DNA of 64,000 nucleotides, taken from assembly GCA_016858145.1 (NCBI GenBank), contig JAEHOE010000153.1, forward strand, positions 124,001 to 188,000, in the 5' to 3' direction. Below the pieces are notes generated by a model, which worked only from the letters and a program-made list of their open reading frames with translations, did no database searches and was not told where the DNA came from. Source of the DNA: Edaphochlamys debaryana (Eukaryota; Chlorophyta; Chlorophyceae; Chlamydomonadales). Shown piece after piece: positions 32,404 to 43,631 of this stretch. Position numbers and translations under genes: made by a program. Every line of letters begins with the position of its first letter. Positions within the stretch are counted from its first letter, which is position 1.

Positions 32404-35400
32404 TCAGGCCTCCACCGCCGGTCCGTGCCGGTACCCCGGCTGCGGCCCCAGCTCCAGCACTGGGGCGAACTGCACCCCCTTGCGACCGCCCGTCGCATCG
32501 CCACCCGCGGGCGTGGCCGCACCCCCGCAGCTCCGACCGCCGCTGGCAAGGGCCGCCGCCATCGCCCCTACGCCGCTGCCACCCACAGGGCCCGTGAGGG
32601 GCGTGCGTGCGGCTTTGAGGATGGAGGCTGGCGGCGGCGTCAGGTGCGGCCGCAGGGCCAGGGAGCCTGCGGCGCCGCTGGGGCCGCCGACGGAGGCGAG
32701 GCCCGTGCCGGCGGCGGAGGCGAGGCCCGGGCCGGCGGCGGAGGCGAGGCCCGGGCCGGCGGCGGAGGGCGGCGTCACGGCGGCGGGCCCCCCCTGCGAT
32801 GCGCTGCCGAGGGAGAGGCGGTTGGCGGACACGGCGCGGTTCAGCGGGGTGCCGAAGGTAAGGGAGTCGGCGGCGGCCGTGGGGGCGGCGGCGGGGGTAG
32901 CAGCCGCGGCCTCCGAGGGACCGTTGGGGGCGGTCTCCTGGCGGCGCGGCTTGGAGGGCGAGACGGGGCGGTGCGCGTGCGGGTGTGGGTGTGGATGGAC
33001 GTGGGCGTGGGGGTGGGCCCGGGAGGCCGAGGCCGAGGGCGGTGGAGGGGGCGGCGGTGAGCCGCGGTGGCAGTAGGCGTGGGCGTGGGCCGACACGATC
33101 CCGTTGAGGGAGTGGTGGGGGGCCGTAGCTGCGCCGCTCGCCTGGGCCGCATCTGCAGCCACTGCCGGCGCCTCCTCCTGCGCCCCGGGGGCTGCCTCTG
33201 CAGCGGCGGCCGTGGCGGCGGCGGCGGCGCCGGGAGCCGCAGTGGCGGCGGCGGCAGCGGCGGCGGCAGCACTTGCGGCTCCTGCCGCTGCCGCCTCGGC
33301 GTGCGCGGCGAAGGGCATGGGGGCGAGGGGCGGGGCGCCGCTGGGGCCCGCTCCCTCGCCCCCTCCCGGCGTGGCGGTGGTGGGCGTCCGTAGGGAGGTG
33401 CGGGCGGCGGCCGCAGTGCGGATGCGCTTCAGGTGCGCCCACTCCTCCTCGACCTGGCAGGCCGTACGGTAGGGAGGGGAGGATGAGAGGATGCGATGAT
33501 ACGAGCAGGAGCCAGGTCGGAGGTAAAACGGGAGAGGTAAAGTGGGCAGGGCTGCCCACTGAGGATGGGCCTCGGCTACCAGCACCCCCCTAGAGATAAT
33601 GCTAGGGGAAATGAGAGGATGCCCTTGTGCTCTTAGAGCGGGCCGGCCGTGCGCAACAGGCCCTTGCTCACAGCATCCTGCTCTCACCTTATCTGTAAAT
33701 CTCTGCGCCCCTGCAGCTCCCCGGAACTGTCCCAGCTTGAGTGTGGCTGCCTCCAGACTGGACGGAGGGAAGGTGCAAGAGGGAGACGCGAGGAAGGTTG
33801 GGGTAAACCGGCTAGATGCAGCACTCAATGGCTCGAGCAAGCAGTCCCTTAAGCCGTAGCGACAACAGTTGGTTGAGCAGGCACGACACCCCCTGAACCC
33901 TCCCTTCATCCCCCCGCTCTTTCCCCCGAGCCCCGACCCACATGGCTCTGCGCTCCGTGAGGCTCCGAACGCACGAGTCCTGAGGGGCAGGGGCGGCGGG
34001 CGGGGGGCACCAGGGCGGCATCAGAGGCACAACAGGGAGTCCCCAGGCCCCCACCGCCGCTTTGCTAGCACCCGCCGTGCCCCTCCTCAGCCCCTCCCCA
34101 GCCCATCCCGCTCACCGCCGGCAGTCCCGCCAGGTCGCATCTGGCCCAGCGCTCCCCCCCCGCCCACGCCTCCGCCAGTCGGCAGTTGATGAGGGCCTCC
34201 CGGTACTCCTGCTCCAGCGTGGGGCGGGGGCCGGGGCCCTCCTGGGCGGCGCTCTGGGGGGCAGGAATTGGGAGGAAAGGAAGGGGGAAGGGCAGAGGGG
34301 AGGTAGGCATCATGGCATCTACGCACCTCAGCGGCCCGCTACCCAGCTGACGACACCTCGGTTCCAGACCACCCACCAGGCGTGCGTTGGCCCTCCGCGG
34401 CGGCGCGCCCCCCCGCTGCACGGACAGCACCCGGGGCACGTCCAGCAGCGGAGGGAGGCGGCTGCTGCCGGGGGCGACACAGGCGTTGAGGGGGCCATCT
34501 GCGGGCGGGGTCACGCGTGCTACAGCGCTGGGGGGTGCAGGGCTGGGAGAGGCGCCGGCAGCTGCGGCGGGCGGCCCGCCCAGGGCGCAGGAGGCAGAAG
34601 CCGGCGGCGTAGCGCGAGCGGGGCCGGAGGGGCTGGTTGTTGCGGGGGTGCTGGTGGCCGGAGCGGCCGGTGAGTGGCCTTCGCTAGGCGTGGCCACTCC
34701 CGCGCCTTGGGGCTTGCTAGGGGACGGAGTGATGCGGGGCCGGGTGAGGAGCAGCGGGCGCCGCGGTGCGGTGGGGGCCTCAGCCACTGGGGCCCGGAAG
34801 CCTGGGGTTGGTTGGTGCAGGGGAGAAGAAGGGAGAGGAAGGAGCGGCTTCAGAACTTGCCTCCTTAAGGTCCACCTGTTTTTATGGCAGTTGCCACTCG
34901 AGCAGACGAGGACTTGCCCCTTCGACAAGCCTGCAGTACGGGGAAATGCAGGGAACCTCCACTGCTGCGCCCCGTCCCGCCCCACCCACCTGCACCTCGG
35001 CGCCACGACAGGCCCGGCCGGGCCCAGCCTCCGGCCTCACCACCACCGGACCCTGACCCACATCCATCCCCTGCGCCCTCCCGGCCATTGCCTCCGGGGC
35101 TGACCCCGGCGAAAGCCCCCGAGCCGCCTCCGCATCCCCCGCCAACCCCAGAGCCCTCCTGCCCCTCCTGGTCCCCGGCGGTGGGCCCGCTCGGGCCCGA
35201 AGGGCTCCCGCCGCCGCCGCCGCCGCCCCGTCCGGCCCGGGCAACCTCGCTGCCGCCAGAGGGACTGCCAGTACCACCACCATCGCGTGGGCTATCGACG
35301 GCAGCGCGGGTTGTCATGCCGTCGCCGTCCTCCGCCTGAGCTTCCGCCACGCCGTCCGCACAGGCACTGGCGTCGGCGACGCTGGGGCGCGGTCCGGGTT

Positions 35401-37981
35401 CCACCGAAGAAGCGGGAACGGGCGGCGAGGCGGAGGAGGCGCCGGCGGAGGCGGCTTCGGTGGCTGCGGGCAGCAGCCTGGTCGCAGCAGGCGGGCTCAG
35501 CGATGGGTTGCCGGTGGCGTGCTCTGTGCAAGCTGCGGCGGCGGCGGCCGTGGCGGCGGCGGCTGGGCCGCTCGAGCCCTCCACGCGTGCCGCCTTGCGG
35601 GGGCGGCGGCGAGTGCTGGGGGACTGTGAGGGCGAGGGCGAGTCCTGGGAACTCCCGTCACTGCCCGGGCGGACGAGGGCGGACTCCTGACGGGGAGAGC
35701 TCGTCGCAACGTCTGCGAGGGCGTCCGCCGTGCCCGCCGGTGCGTCTGCCGCCGCGGGCTGGGGGCTGAACTCCTGGGACCGGCGCCGCTTGCCGCTGGG
35801 CGAAGGGAGGTAGATGGAGCGGCGGCGGGGCGGCGAGGCGGCGCCCCTGCCGGCCTCGGCCGCTGCGGCCCCTGCGGCCGGCGGCTGCTGCGAGCGCTGC
35901 GGCTGCTGGGGCAACACAACGCCGTTCACCCCCGTCCCAGCCGCCCGCGCCTCGGCCTCCCCGGCCCCGGCACGGCCACTGGCGATACCACCGCTGCCGC
36001 TGCTCCCGCTGCCGGCGGCGGCGGCGGTGCCGCCAGCCGCTACCAGCTGCGCAGGGCCGACGGTGACGGTGGCGGCAGCGGCCTCAGCGTCAGCGGGTGT
36101 GGACTGAGGCAGGTCCGTCCCCACCTCCTCCTCGCGTGGGCGCTTGGCGCAAGGGCGCGGAACCCGTGCACCCACCGCACGGCAGGCACTGGTGGGGGCT
36201 GCGCTGGTGACGGCGGCGGTGGTGATCCCGTCACTGCCACGTGAGGCTCGCTCCTCACAGCCGAGGGGTGCGCTTCCGGTGCTGGCCGGAGCGTCGGCCG
36301 CCGCGGCCGAACCACGTGGGACGGCGGCGGTGTCGGCGGTGGCGGCGGTGGCGGAGATGCCGGCGGTGGCGGGGGCGATGGTGGGGTCCGGCAGGTCGCC
36401 TCCGACGGCCGCGTCAGGGGCTTGAGCAGCGGCAGCAGCGGCGTCGCCGTCAGCAGTCTCGAGGTCAGGAAGCGACGGCAGCTTGAGCCATGCGCAGTGG
36501 GACGAGCCCAGGCCACCGCCCCTGCGGCCACCGCTGCCGGGGCTGTCGCCGCCGTTCCCCCCGCTACCGAATCCGCTCCCGCCGCTGGTGGTTCCGCGCC
36601 CTGCAGCCCGGCCGCTGCCTCCGGCGCCGCCAGCAGCTGAACCACCTCCGCCTGTGGCACTGCCGCCGTCACCGCTACCGCCGCCACCACTCCCGCCCGC
36701 GCCGCTGCCCCTTGCTGCGACCCGGTTCCCAACTGCCTGGGGACCGACCGCCCCTGGGCCTTCCGCGCCCTCCTCCCCAGGTACCCATCCCCATCCGAGG
36801 GCAAGGCCGTCTCGTGTCCCCGACGACGCACCCGCGCGGCTCCCACCTCCTCCGCCAGAGTCCCCCGGCACGTCCCGCCGACGGCGACTCTGCAGATGCG
36901 CCGCAGTGCTGCGGCGGCTGCGGGAGCGGGGCGTGACGAAGGGGTCGAGGCGGGGCTCCAGCACCGCCGCAGCGGCGCCGACCCCTTCTGCTGCCCGGGC
37001 TGGCGTTGCCTGCACCGCCGCCGCCACGCGTCCCGGGGTCCGGCTCTCGGTGTCATCGGTATCTTCGCTCGGCAGCTGGAGCAGGGCTGCCGCCACCGCC
37101 GTCTCCTCCGCAGCAGGGCTATGCCCACCCCTGGCGCCAACGTCGCCGGCACCGCTTGGGGTGAAGCCGACGACGGCAGCTGGGCTGGCGCTAGCCCCTG
37201 CGGCGCCGTCGGTGCGACTGGGGGAGCTGCTGCGACCAGCGGCCGCCGCCGGCCCAGCGCCGCTGCCGTCGGCTGTAGCTCCCACACCTGCCACCGCCGC
37301 CGTAGCTGCAACTGCGCCGCCGCCTCCGCTTGCGGCGGCGGCGATGATGCTGCCGCCGTCAGCGTTGCAGCCCGCGTTGACGGCGGGGCCCGTACCACCG
37401 CCGCCAGGCTCTTGGCCCTCGGCCTCGTCGTCGCTCAGGACCCAGATGGCATCGCCGTCGGCACCTCCCCCCCCATCGCCACCTCCACCTCCACCTCCGC
37501 GTCCAACCCCTCCACCCGCCCGGCCCACGCCACGGCGCCCGCTTCCACCGCCAGCCCCACGGCCGCCGCCGCTACCAGCTACCCGGGCCCTGCTGCCGCC
37601 GCCAGCAGCCCCGCTGCCGCCAGCCCTTCGGCCGGGGCCACGTGCACCGTTGCCTCCGCCCCCGGGGTCCCCCTCGGACTCGCTGTCGCTGAGGCACCAT
37701 ATGGGTTTGCCCGGCCCCGCGCCATGCCCCGCGCTGAGGCCTCGGCCGGAGCCAGGGCCGAAGCCGGGACCGCGTAGAGGTGCGGCAGGCCGGTGCGCTG
37801 GCCCCGGAGCTTCGTCGTTGTCGCCTGTGAGGTCCATGACCAAGCGGAGGGGGGCCGGGGCAGCGCCCGCGCCGCGAGCGCCGCTTGTGGCACCGGCAGC
37901 AGCGGCCGAGGCGATGTGGGTCGCGGCGCTGTGCGCAGGCGCCGCGCCGCGGTGGCTTACAGCGGGCTCGCCGCGGAACAT
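32404..37981 (-). CDS. Large disordered protein with SIM-like and PP1-docking (SILK/RVxF) motifs
   Basis: Reverse-strand exons 34990-37981, 34377-34801, 34116-34253 and 32404-33453 join in phase to 1534 aa; no globular domain is recognised. Near the N-terminus, three hydrophobic-then-acidic segments look like SUMO-interacting motifs: VMDLTGDNDE (res. 48-57), IWCLSDSESE (94-103) and IWVLSDDEAE (179-188), separated by RG/RGG-rich sequence. Most of the middle is Ala/Gly/Ser/Pro-rich with basic clusters such as RRRPRKAARVE. The third exon is the best-ordered part (LEQEYREALINCRLAEAWA, then VEEEWAHLKRIR). At the C-terminus a SILK motif (res. 1462-1465) precedes KGVQF (1510-1514), which fits the RVxF PP1-docking consensus. 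A nuclear scaffold role is inference. An additional 5' exon upstream of 37981 cannot be excluded. Confidence 0.65.
32684..32768 (-). repeat. 27-bp minisatellite in coding exon
   Basis: Three to four copies of a 27-bp unit (ggaggcgaggcccgggccggcggc-like) in the last exon of the SIM/PP1-docking gene, encoding GLASAAGP-type repeats. Confidence 0.85.
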
Positions 37982-38815
37982 GGCTTGCAGCAGGCGGTCA
38001 GGCGCAGGCGCTAGCGCAGGCGGATGGGTTCAAGCGAAAGAGCGGGGGGCGAGTCCCGCCAGCAGCTCGCGAGCAAGTGGCGCCTGCGGGGCGAGAGGAG
38101 TCCGTGGCTTGGTCGAGAAAACTGAATACTAGCTAGCGCTGAATTCAAGCGCGGCAAGAGCAAGGAGAGATTCAGAGAAAGGCTTCCCGCCAATCTGCGC
38201 AGGCACCGATCCCCGGTGCATGGTTGCCGCAAGCACTCACCTTGGTGCGCACCGTAATGCCCCCGCTTACGTCTCCCGCCTCGCCCCCGCTCCACCCCTG
38301 TTCGCCGGCGTGTCGTCTTTGGCCGCCATGACAAGCCAACCTTACAAGCCACATACGGTAGGCCCTGAAGCAGAGCTTGAGAGCTCCTAAGGCCGAACCC
38401 CACACTACCGGCACACCCCAATAGGCCCTATAAGGCACGCTTCAGCCAGATCGCAACCCCAAACCGTTTATCGCCGAACCTATCATACTCGAACTACATG
38501 GAAGCTCATGCCGCCATGTCGGTTGCCTAGTACTACCTAGTCCCTAATCCCGTGCTACTCTCCATCTCTGCTCGCAGCTAGCTGCCTCACGGCGCTTACG
38601 TCAGTCCCAGCCAGGCCTCCCTGCAGCGAGCCGGCAGCTGCCAAGTGCCCCGCCGCGTCTCAGCGACGTTCCCTGCGACCCACGTGCTGCTTAGAAGACC
38701 TCAACTGAGGAGGAACACCACCCGCGGCCTGTTGCAAGCCCATACTCCAAGGCAACGTGCCATTTCCCCTGCCAATTAATACAATGTGGCCATGATTGGT
38801 TAGCGCCGCCCCTGC
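37982..38815. other. Upstream region of the SIM/PP1-docking gene and 3' flank of paralog 3
   Basis: On the reverse strand there is an ATG at 38329 (reading MAAKDDTPANRGG) with good donors at 38270 (gtaagc) and 38240 (gtgagtgctt). These could mark a 5' leader exon, but neither joins the downstream frame at 37981 through the AG sites I can see. Otherwise no feature is supported; the stretch 38430-38800 is comparatively AT-rich. Confidence 0.35.
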
Positions 38816-41800
38816 CTAGTCCGGCAGGATAAACACCAGGGGAGGCCGAGGCTGCTCCTGCATGCCTGCCGCCTGCCCCTCCTGCGCCTGCCCCTGCCCG
38901 CCCTCGCCCTCGCCCTGCCCACCCTGCCCATCCCCACCCTGCGCCGGGCCTTCCTGCGCCTGCCCTGGCCCCTGTCCCTCCCCTTGCCCCGGGCCTCCCT
39001 GCGCCGCCCCTCCCTGCTGCCCCTGCCCTGCCTGCTGCGCCGCCTGCTGAGCCGCCTGCGCGTCACGCTCCAGCTCCATGTGCGCCTGCGCCGCACGCAG
39101 CACGCAAATCGTGCGATGCGCCAGGTTGCCGCCGCCTGACGGGGCCCGCACGCGCCGCAGCGCCGGGAACCTGGGCAGCAGCACCGCCAGCTGGTGCGCC
39201 GCGAGCAGGATCTCGCGCATGCTGCGGGATGGTACGGCAGTGGGGAGGATCTCAGGATCTCCGTACATCGTGCGTACGGCAGAAGATCGCGACGATGCAT
39301 GCGCGGGTCTATCTGCTGAGCTGGACTAAGGCAGTCAGTCTGCAGATGCCGGGGCGACCCCACCGTACACGACACGACACAACACAACACCCCCTCCGGG
39401 TGGCAACAGGCACAGCTGACGAGCAGTACGACGACACGACAGGGCCAAAACGACAGGGCGAGCTGGGCGCGTGTACTGGGGACTGACCTGTCGTGTGGCA
39501 GGCTGAGGGTGAGGTCCTCCAGCTCCCTGAGGAAGCTGAGGACGGTGAGGTCGAGCGTGTCGGGCACGGTGGTGCAGTTGAGCTCGAGCGTCTGTGCGCG
39601 CAGGGAAAAGGGAACAGAGCATGAGGAGGCGATAACAATCACTGGTGCGGAGGACGCTCGTGTGAGCGCTGTACAGCCCGCAAGGCAACGCGTGGTGTTG
39701 GCCGCGGTTGCTGGATACTCGCAATCCGTTCCTGATACACGCGACGTCCCGAACTCTTGTGTTGACGCAACCCAACGCACCGTGAGCTGCGGGAAGGCCA
39801 CCACCAGGTGCAAGAGGTCCCCCAGGGCCAGGCTGAGGCGCTCCAGGCACAGCGCCCTGGGCCTGAGCGGCGCCAGCGCCTGAATCCAGGCCTCGTGCCC
39901 GCCGCCACCCCCCGCCGCCGCCGCCGCCGCCGCGTCGCCGCCCGCCGCCCACTCCGGCCCCGGCGGCGGCCGCAGCAGACCGTGGTCAACGCTCGCAGCT
40001 ACCGTCAGCTTCTCCACGGGTCCCAGGCCCGCGGCCTGCCGCGTCTCCAACAGGAACTCAACGGCCGGCGCGACCGACGCCGCGGCGTCGGCGCGGAGGA
40101 AGATTGGGTCACGATTGTCCAGGTCGTCCTCGGCTTCGGGCAGGATCATGTCCTTCCAGCCCCACGTGAGCGTGATGAAATCTGAGTCTGAGTCGATGAT
40201 TGTGAAGCGGCGGAGGCTGGGCGGGCGCACGAGCGAGGCGAGGACGGGCGGCGAGGCCTCCCGCAGGGCCAGGTCCACGAGCAGGGGCGGCAGGGCGAAG
40301 CAGGGCGGCGGAGGCGCGGGAGGGGGTGTGCGAGGGGGAGGTGTGGGACGGGGTGAGGGAAGGGGCTCCGGGTCCGGCTGGGGTGGAGCCACGGCGTTGG
40401 GCCCACCGTCGGCAGCGCCCTGCGCCGCCGGTGGATCCGGCGCGGAACTGGGCCCAGCGCCCGCCGCATCCGGCTCTGCCGGGGCCTCTGGGAGCGCAGC
40501 CGGTGCGGTAGCCGTTGCTTGGGCGCTGCCCCCGGCTTGGCTGCCCGAGGGTTCGCAGCCTGCTCCGGCCGCCGCCGCGGCCCCCGTGGCAGCCCTGCTG
40601 CCAGAGTGGCCCGCCGCAGCCGAGCCCTCTCCGGGTAAGGACGCCGCTGCGGTGCTGGGCGCGTCGCGCCCCGCCGCGGAGCCAGATCCAGATCCAGCAG
40701 CACTGCAGCCGCCAGCAGCTGCCCGCCCAGCCGCATCCCCGGGTGCCGTGCCCGCCCTTGCCGCCTCGACGCCGGCCCCTGCTCCCGGGGGAAGGGCCGA
40801 CGCCGCCGCGCTGCTGGGCCCAGCGCCCAGCGGACCCAGCCCAGCCACGGCCCTCAGCGCCGCCGCGCCCTCATCCACAGGGGCGGTAACGGGGCTGGAG
40901 TGTGCCCCCCGCGCCTCCTCATCCATTGGGACCGGGCCGGCCGCGGCGGCTCCCGGCTCGGCAGCAGGCGCCGTGCCTTCCACCACTGCCGGGGCTGGGG
41001 CCTCCGGCGGGGCTACGCCCGCCCCGTCAGGACCCTGCCCTCCCCCAGTGGCATATGGCGCCGCGCCTGCTCCCGCGGGGGCAGCAGCGGCGGGTCCGGC
41101 AGCGGCGGGGACGGCAGCAGCGGGGACGGCGCCAGGGGCGGCGGCGGGTGCGTTGAGCCCGTCCGCCACGTCCTCCAGCGCCTGCGCCGCCGCACCCGCC
41201 ACAGCCGCCAAAGCTGCCTCCGCTTCCGCCGCCGCACCGCCCCCCGCGGCATTCCCCGGCGCCGCTGCCACTGCCGCTCCTCCTCCCGCCCCCACCCCCA
41301 CCCCCACTCCCACTCCCGCCCCCGGTCCTCCCCCCGCCCCCGCGGGCGCCGGCGGCGGCAGCAGCAGCCCGCCCAGCGCCAGCTTCGTCAGGCCCCGGCT
41401 GAGGTCCCCCAGGTCCCTCGCCTCCAGGAACACGCCGGGCGCCTCCAGGTGCGTGAGGGCGGGCAGGGAGCGCAGCGCTGCCATGAGGGCGGCCCGGTCC
41501 CGCGCCCACAGGCCCTGCCACGCGTCCCGGAAGGGCGAGGCCAGCAGCGCCACGGGCCCCTCGTGCTGCCAGGAGGCCTGCAGGTTGAGGTAGAGGTAGG
41601 TGAGGCCAGTCATGCGCTGCGGGGGGGTGGGGAGGGGGGAAGGGGGGCAGGGGGTAGGGAGGGGGGGAGGTCGGCGTCGGGGTTGGTGGCACGCGTTGAG
41701 TGGAGAGCGGCGTTCGGGTGTCGTGGACGGGCAGGCGGATCCGTGAGGAGAGAGTGCGAGGGCCGCTGACGCGGCGTGCCGTGCGGTGCGCAGCCGTGCC

Positions 41801-43063
41801 GTGCTGACCTGTAGGAAGGAGAGGTCGGGGTGCAGCTCGGCCCAGGGCCGGCTGTTGGGGCTGGTGCGGGGCCCCCCCTCCTCGTACAGCCCCAGGGCCA
41901 GGGACTGCAGCTGCGTGAGGGGGCGGATGAGGCCCAGCACGTACTCCGCGTCTGGGGGGCATCGTAGGGGCACGTGGGTACGAGGGGATCGGGTCGGGTG
42001 TTGGGGACAGGGGAGGCCAGGACCGCAGTGCAAGTTTGGGAGCAAGGGACGGTAAAGCGCGAACTGAGCGCTGAACATCCCATACGGGGGCCACCGGACC
42101 GGGACCCCAACCCCGCCAAGCGGCCCCCCTTTCTCCCCCCGAGGGCTCCCAAGCCTCTCCATGACCTTCCACCCGCGACCCTCCACCCCTCCCCCTGATG
42201 CCCCCACCTTGCGACTGGAACGCCTCCTTCTCGTCCCCGCAGTAGAGCTCCAGCGACAGGTGGGAGAGCCGGGAGCAGGAGGTCAGGGGCTGCAGGGCCA
42301 TGGGGGGCCAGTGCGAGGGGGAGTCCAGGTACAGCCCCAGCAGCTGGGGGCCCAGGCGCTGGAGCAGGGAGAGCTGGGCGAAGCTGCAGGCGTGGATGAG
42401 GGGGCGCGGCGGCGGGCCGTTGTCGTTGCGGAGGGAGATGTCGGTGGGGGCGACGGCGACGATGGCGTCCGCGAGGGCGGGGGAGAGGAGGAAGTGGCCG
42501 AAGAGGCCCACCTGGTCGAAGGCCGGCTGGGAGGCGAGGGCAGCCAGGCTGAAGGTGGGGAGAGAGGGGTTTTGGGGGGGTGGGGAGGGGGCATGAGAGA
42601 GCCTTGAGGGGGTATGAGTGGACCCCCCCTCGACCCTACCCCTTGGCACCCCCCATGCCCGTCCTTCCACTGGGCCTCCCCTACCAGCCCCTGCCCCCCC
42701 CTCCTGCCCCCCATCAGCCTTTGTGGCCCAGGCTCACATCTGCCTCTCTCGGATGTCGGAGGCGTCCCAGTCGGGGACATCGTTCAGGTCAATGAACACC
42801 GACGAAGCCCACGCGCCACGCGCCTTGATGCCCTCCAGTGCGCGCGCCACCTCTGACGGGGCTGGACCAAGCGGTTCATCGTCGTTCTCATTGCCAAGCT
42901 TCAGGTTGAGGTTCCGAATGCCTCCGTCCAGGAGCTGCCTGGCATCGCGACAAACAAGCCTGAGGGTACTCTGAGAGCCATATAGAAATGGCAAGGCGAC
43001 GCTGATGAGCTGGTGAAAGAGCGTCGCAGGCGTTGCCTTCGCTGCCGCCCGCGGCGGGTCCAT
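38816..43063 (-). CDS. F-box/LRR-like protein, paralog 3 (1051 aa)
   Basis: Six reverse-strand exons, all in phase: 42738-43063, 42208-42548, 41809-41951, 39781-41616, 39488-39591 and 38816-39221. The N-terminus (res. 12-45) is F-box-like: PATLFHQLISVALPFLYG then TLRLVCRDARQLL. Exon 2 carries SLAALASQ...SHWPPMALQPL, the hallmark shared with paralogs 1 and 2. Leucine-rich units follow (PLTQLQSLALGLYE, MTGLTYLYLNLQ, LTKLALGGLLLPPP, PLLVDLALREASPPVL, LERLSLALGDLLHL, LELNCTTVPDTLDL). The central exon holds a roughly 300-residue Ala/Gly/Pro-rich insert at the site where paralogs have shorter inserts, and the last exon ends in a Gln/Gly-rich tail. Two introns split regions that are single exons in the paralogs. 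The adaptor role in ubiquitination is inferred from the F-box-like helix only. Confidence 0.75.
41270..41345 (-). repeat. Pyrimidine-rich (CCCCCA)n tract encoding Gly-Val repeats
   Basis: Forward cccccac/ctcccac repeats; on the coding reverse strand they encode alternating Gly-Val/Gly-Ala residues directly after GLLLPPPAPAGAGG in paralog 3. G-rich on the reverse strand. Confidence 0.7.
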
Positions 43064-43631
43064 GCTGGGAGGGCCTCTATGCTCAGCCCTGAAGCGGTAA
43101 TTGCATTGTTGAGGTTGTGACACTGTTGTGACACTGCTAGTTAATCGAGTGGGACTTCCATAGTTGGAATGCAAGGACTAGGGTGGCTCAGGGGCGTGGG
43201 CACTCCAGGCATGGGCATGGGCTGCATGTGCAGCGGCCAAAGTTGCGACCGTCGATGACAACGCCAGGACCAAGAGGACATGCAGACACACGCTGTGCAT
43301 GGCTAGGGGAGAAAGGGGAGAGGAAGGCCGCAACTGCAACTGGTCGGCGGGGGAGAGAGCGGGGGAGCGAATGGCGTGTCGGTACCCTACCCCCGGCTGT
43401 GGCGTGGGGCGTCACGCCCCGCACACTTTCCAGTCTGTAGCACCCAATGTTCACAATCTACGCATGCATTTGGCTCTAGATCTGCTGCTACGTGGAGTCT
43501 AGGACTCATCCAATCGAGGGCTACCTCCAGACCGAAATTTGACGTGCTCCAAAGCTTGAGCTCTGCTTTAACAAGGCATGGCTTAGGAGGAAGATGCTGC
43601 AACAAGCGCTTCGTGGGCTCAGGTGCGGGCG
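43064..43631. other. Divergent intergenic region
   Basis: Separates the starts of the reverse-strand paralog 3 (43063) and the + strand gene at 43632, so it should contain both promoters. No coding signal is supported. Contains the short direct duplicate tgttgaggttgtgacactgttgtgacactg near 43108-43138. Confidence 0.45.

Noticed and set aside
36483..38132. 549-codon + strand reading frame opposite the SIM/PP1-docking gene
   Set aside because: Pro/Ala/Leu-rich mirror of a GC-rich coding exon on the other strand. The reverse strand has continuous in-phase exons with motif content, whereas this frame has none.
38241..38329. Possible extra first exon of the SIM/PP1-docking gene (ATG at 38329, strong gtgagt/gtaagc donors)
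   Set aside because: Its phase does not join the main frame through any AG site I can see, and the gtgagt version contains an in-frame TAA; kept only as a note.
40115..41593. 492-codon + strand frame opposite F-box/LRR-like paralog 3
   Set aside because: Low-complexity shadow of the Ala/Pro insert of the reverse-strand gene, whose exons join in phase and have paralogs.
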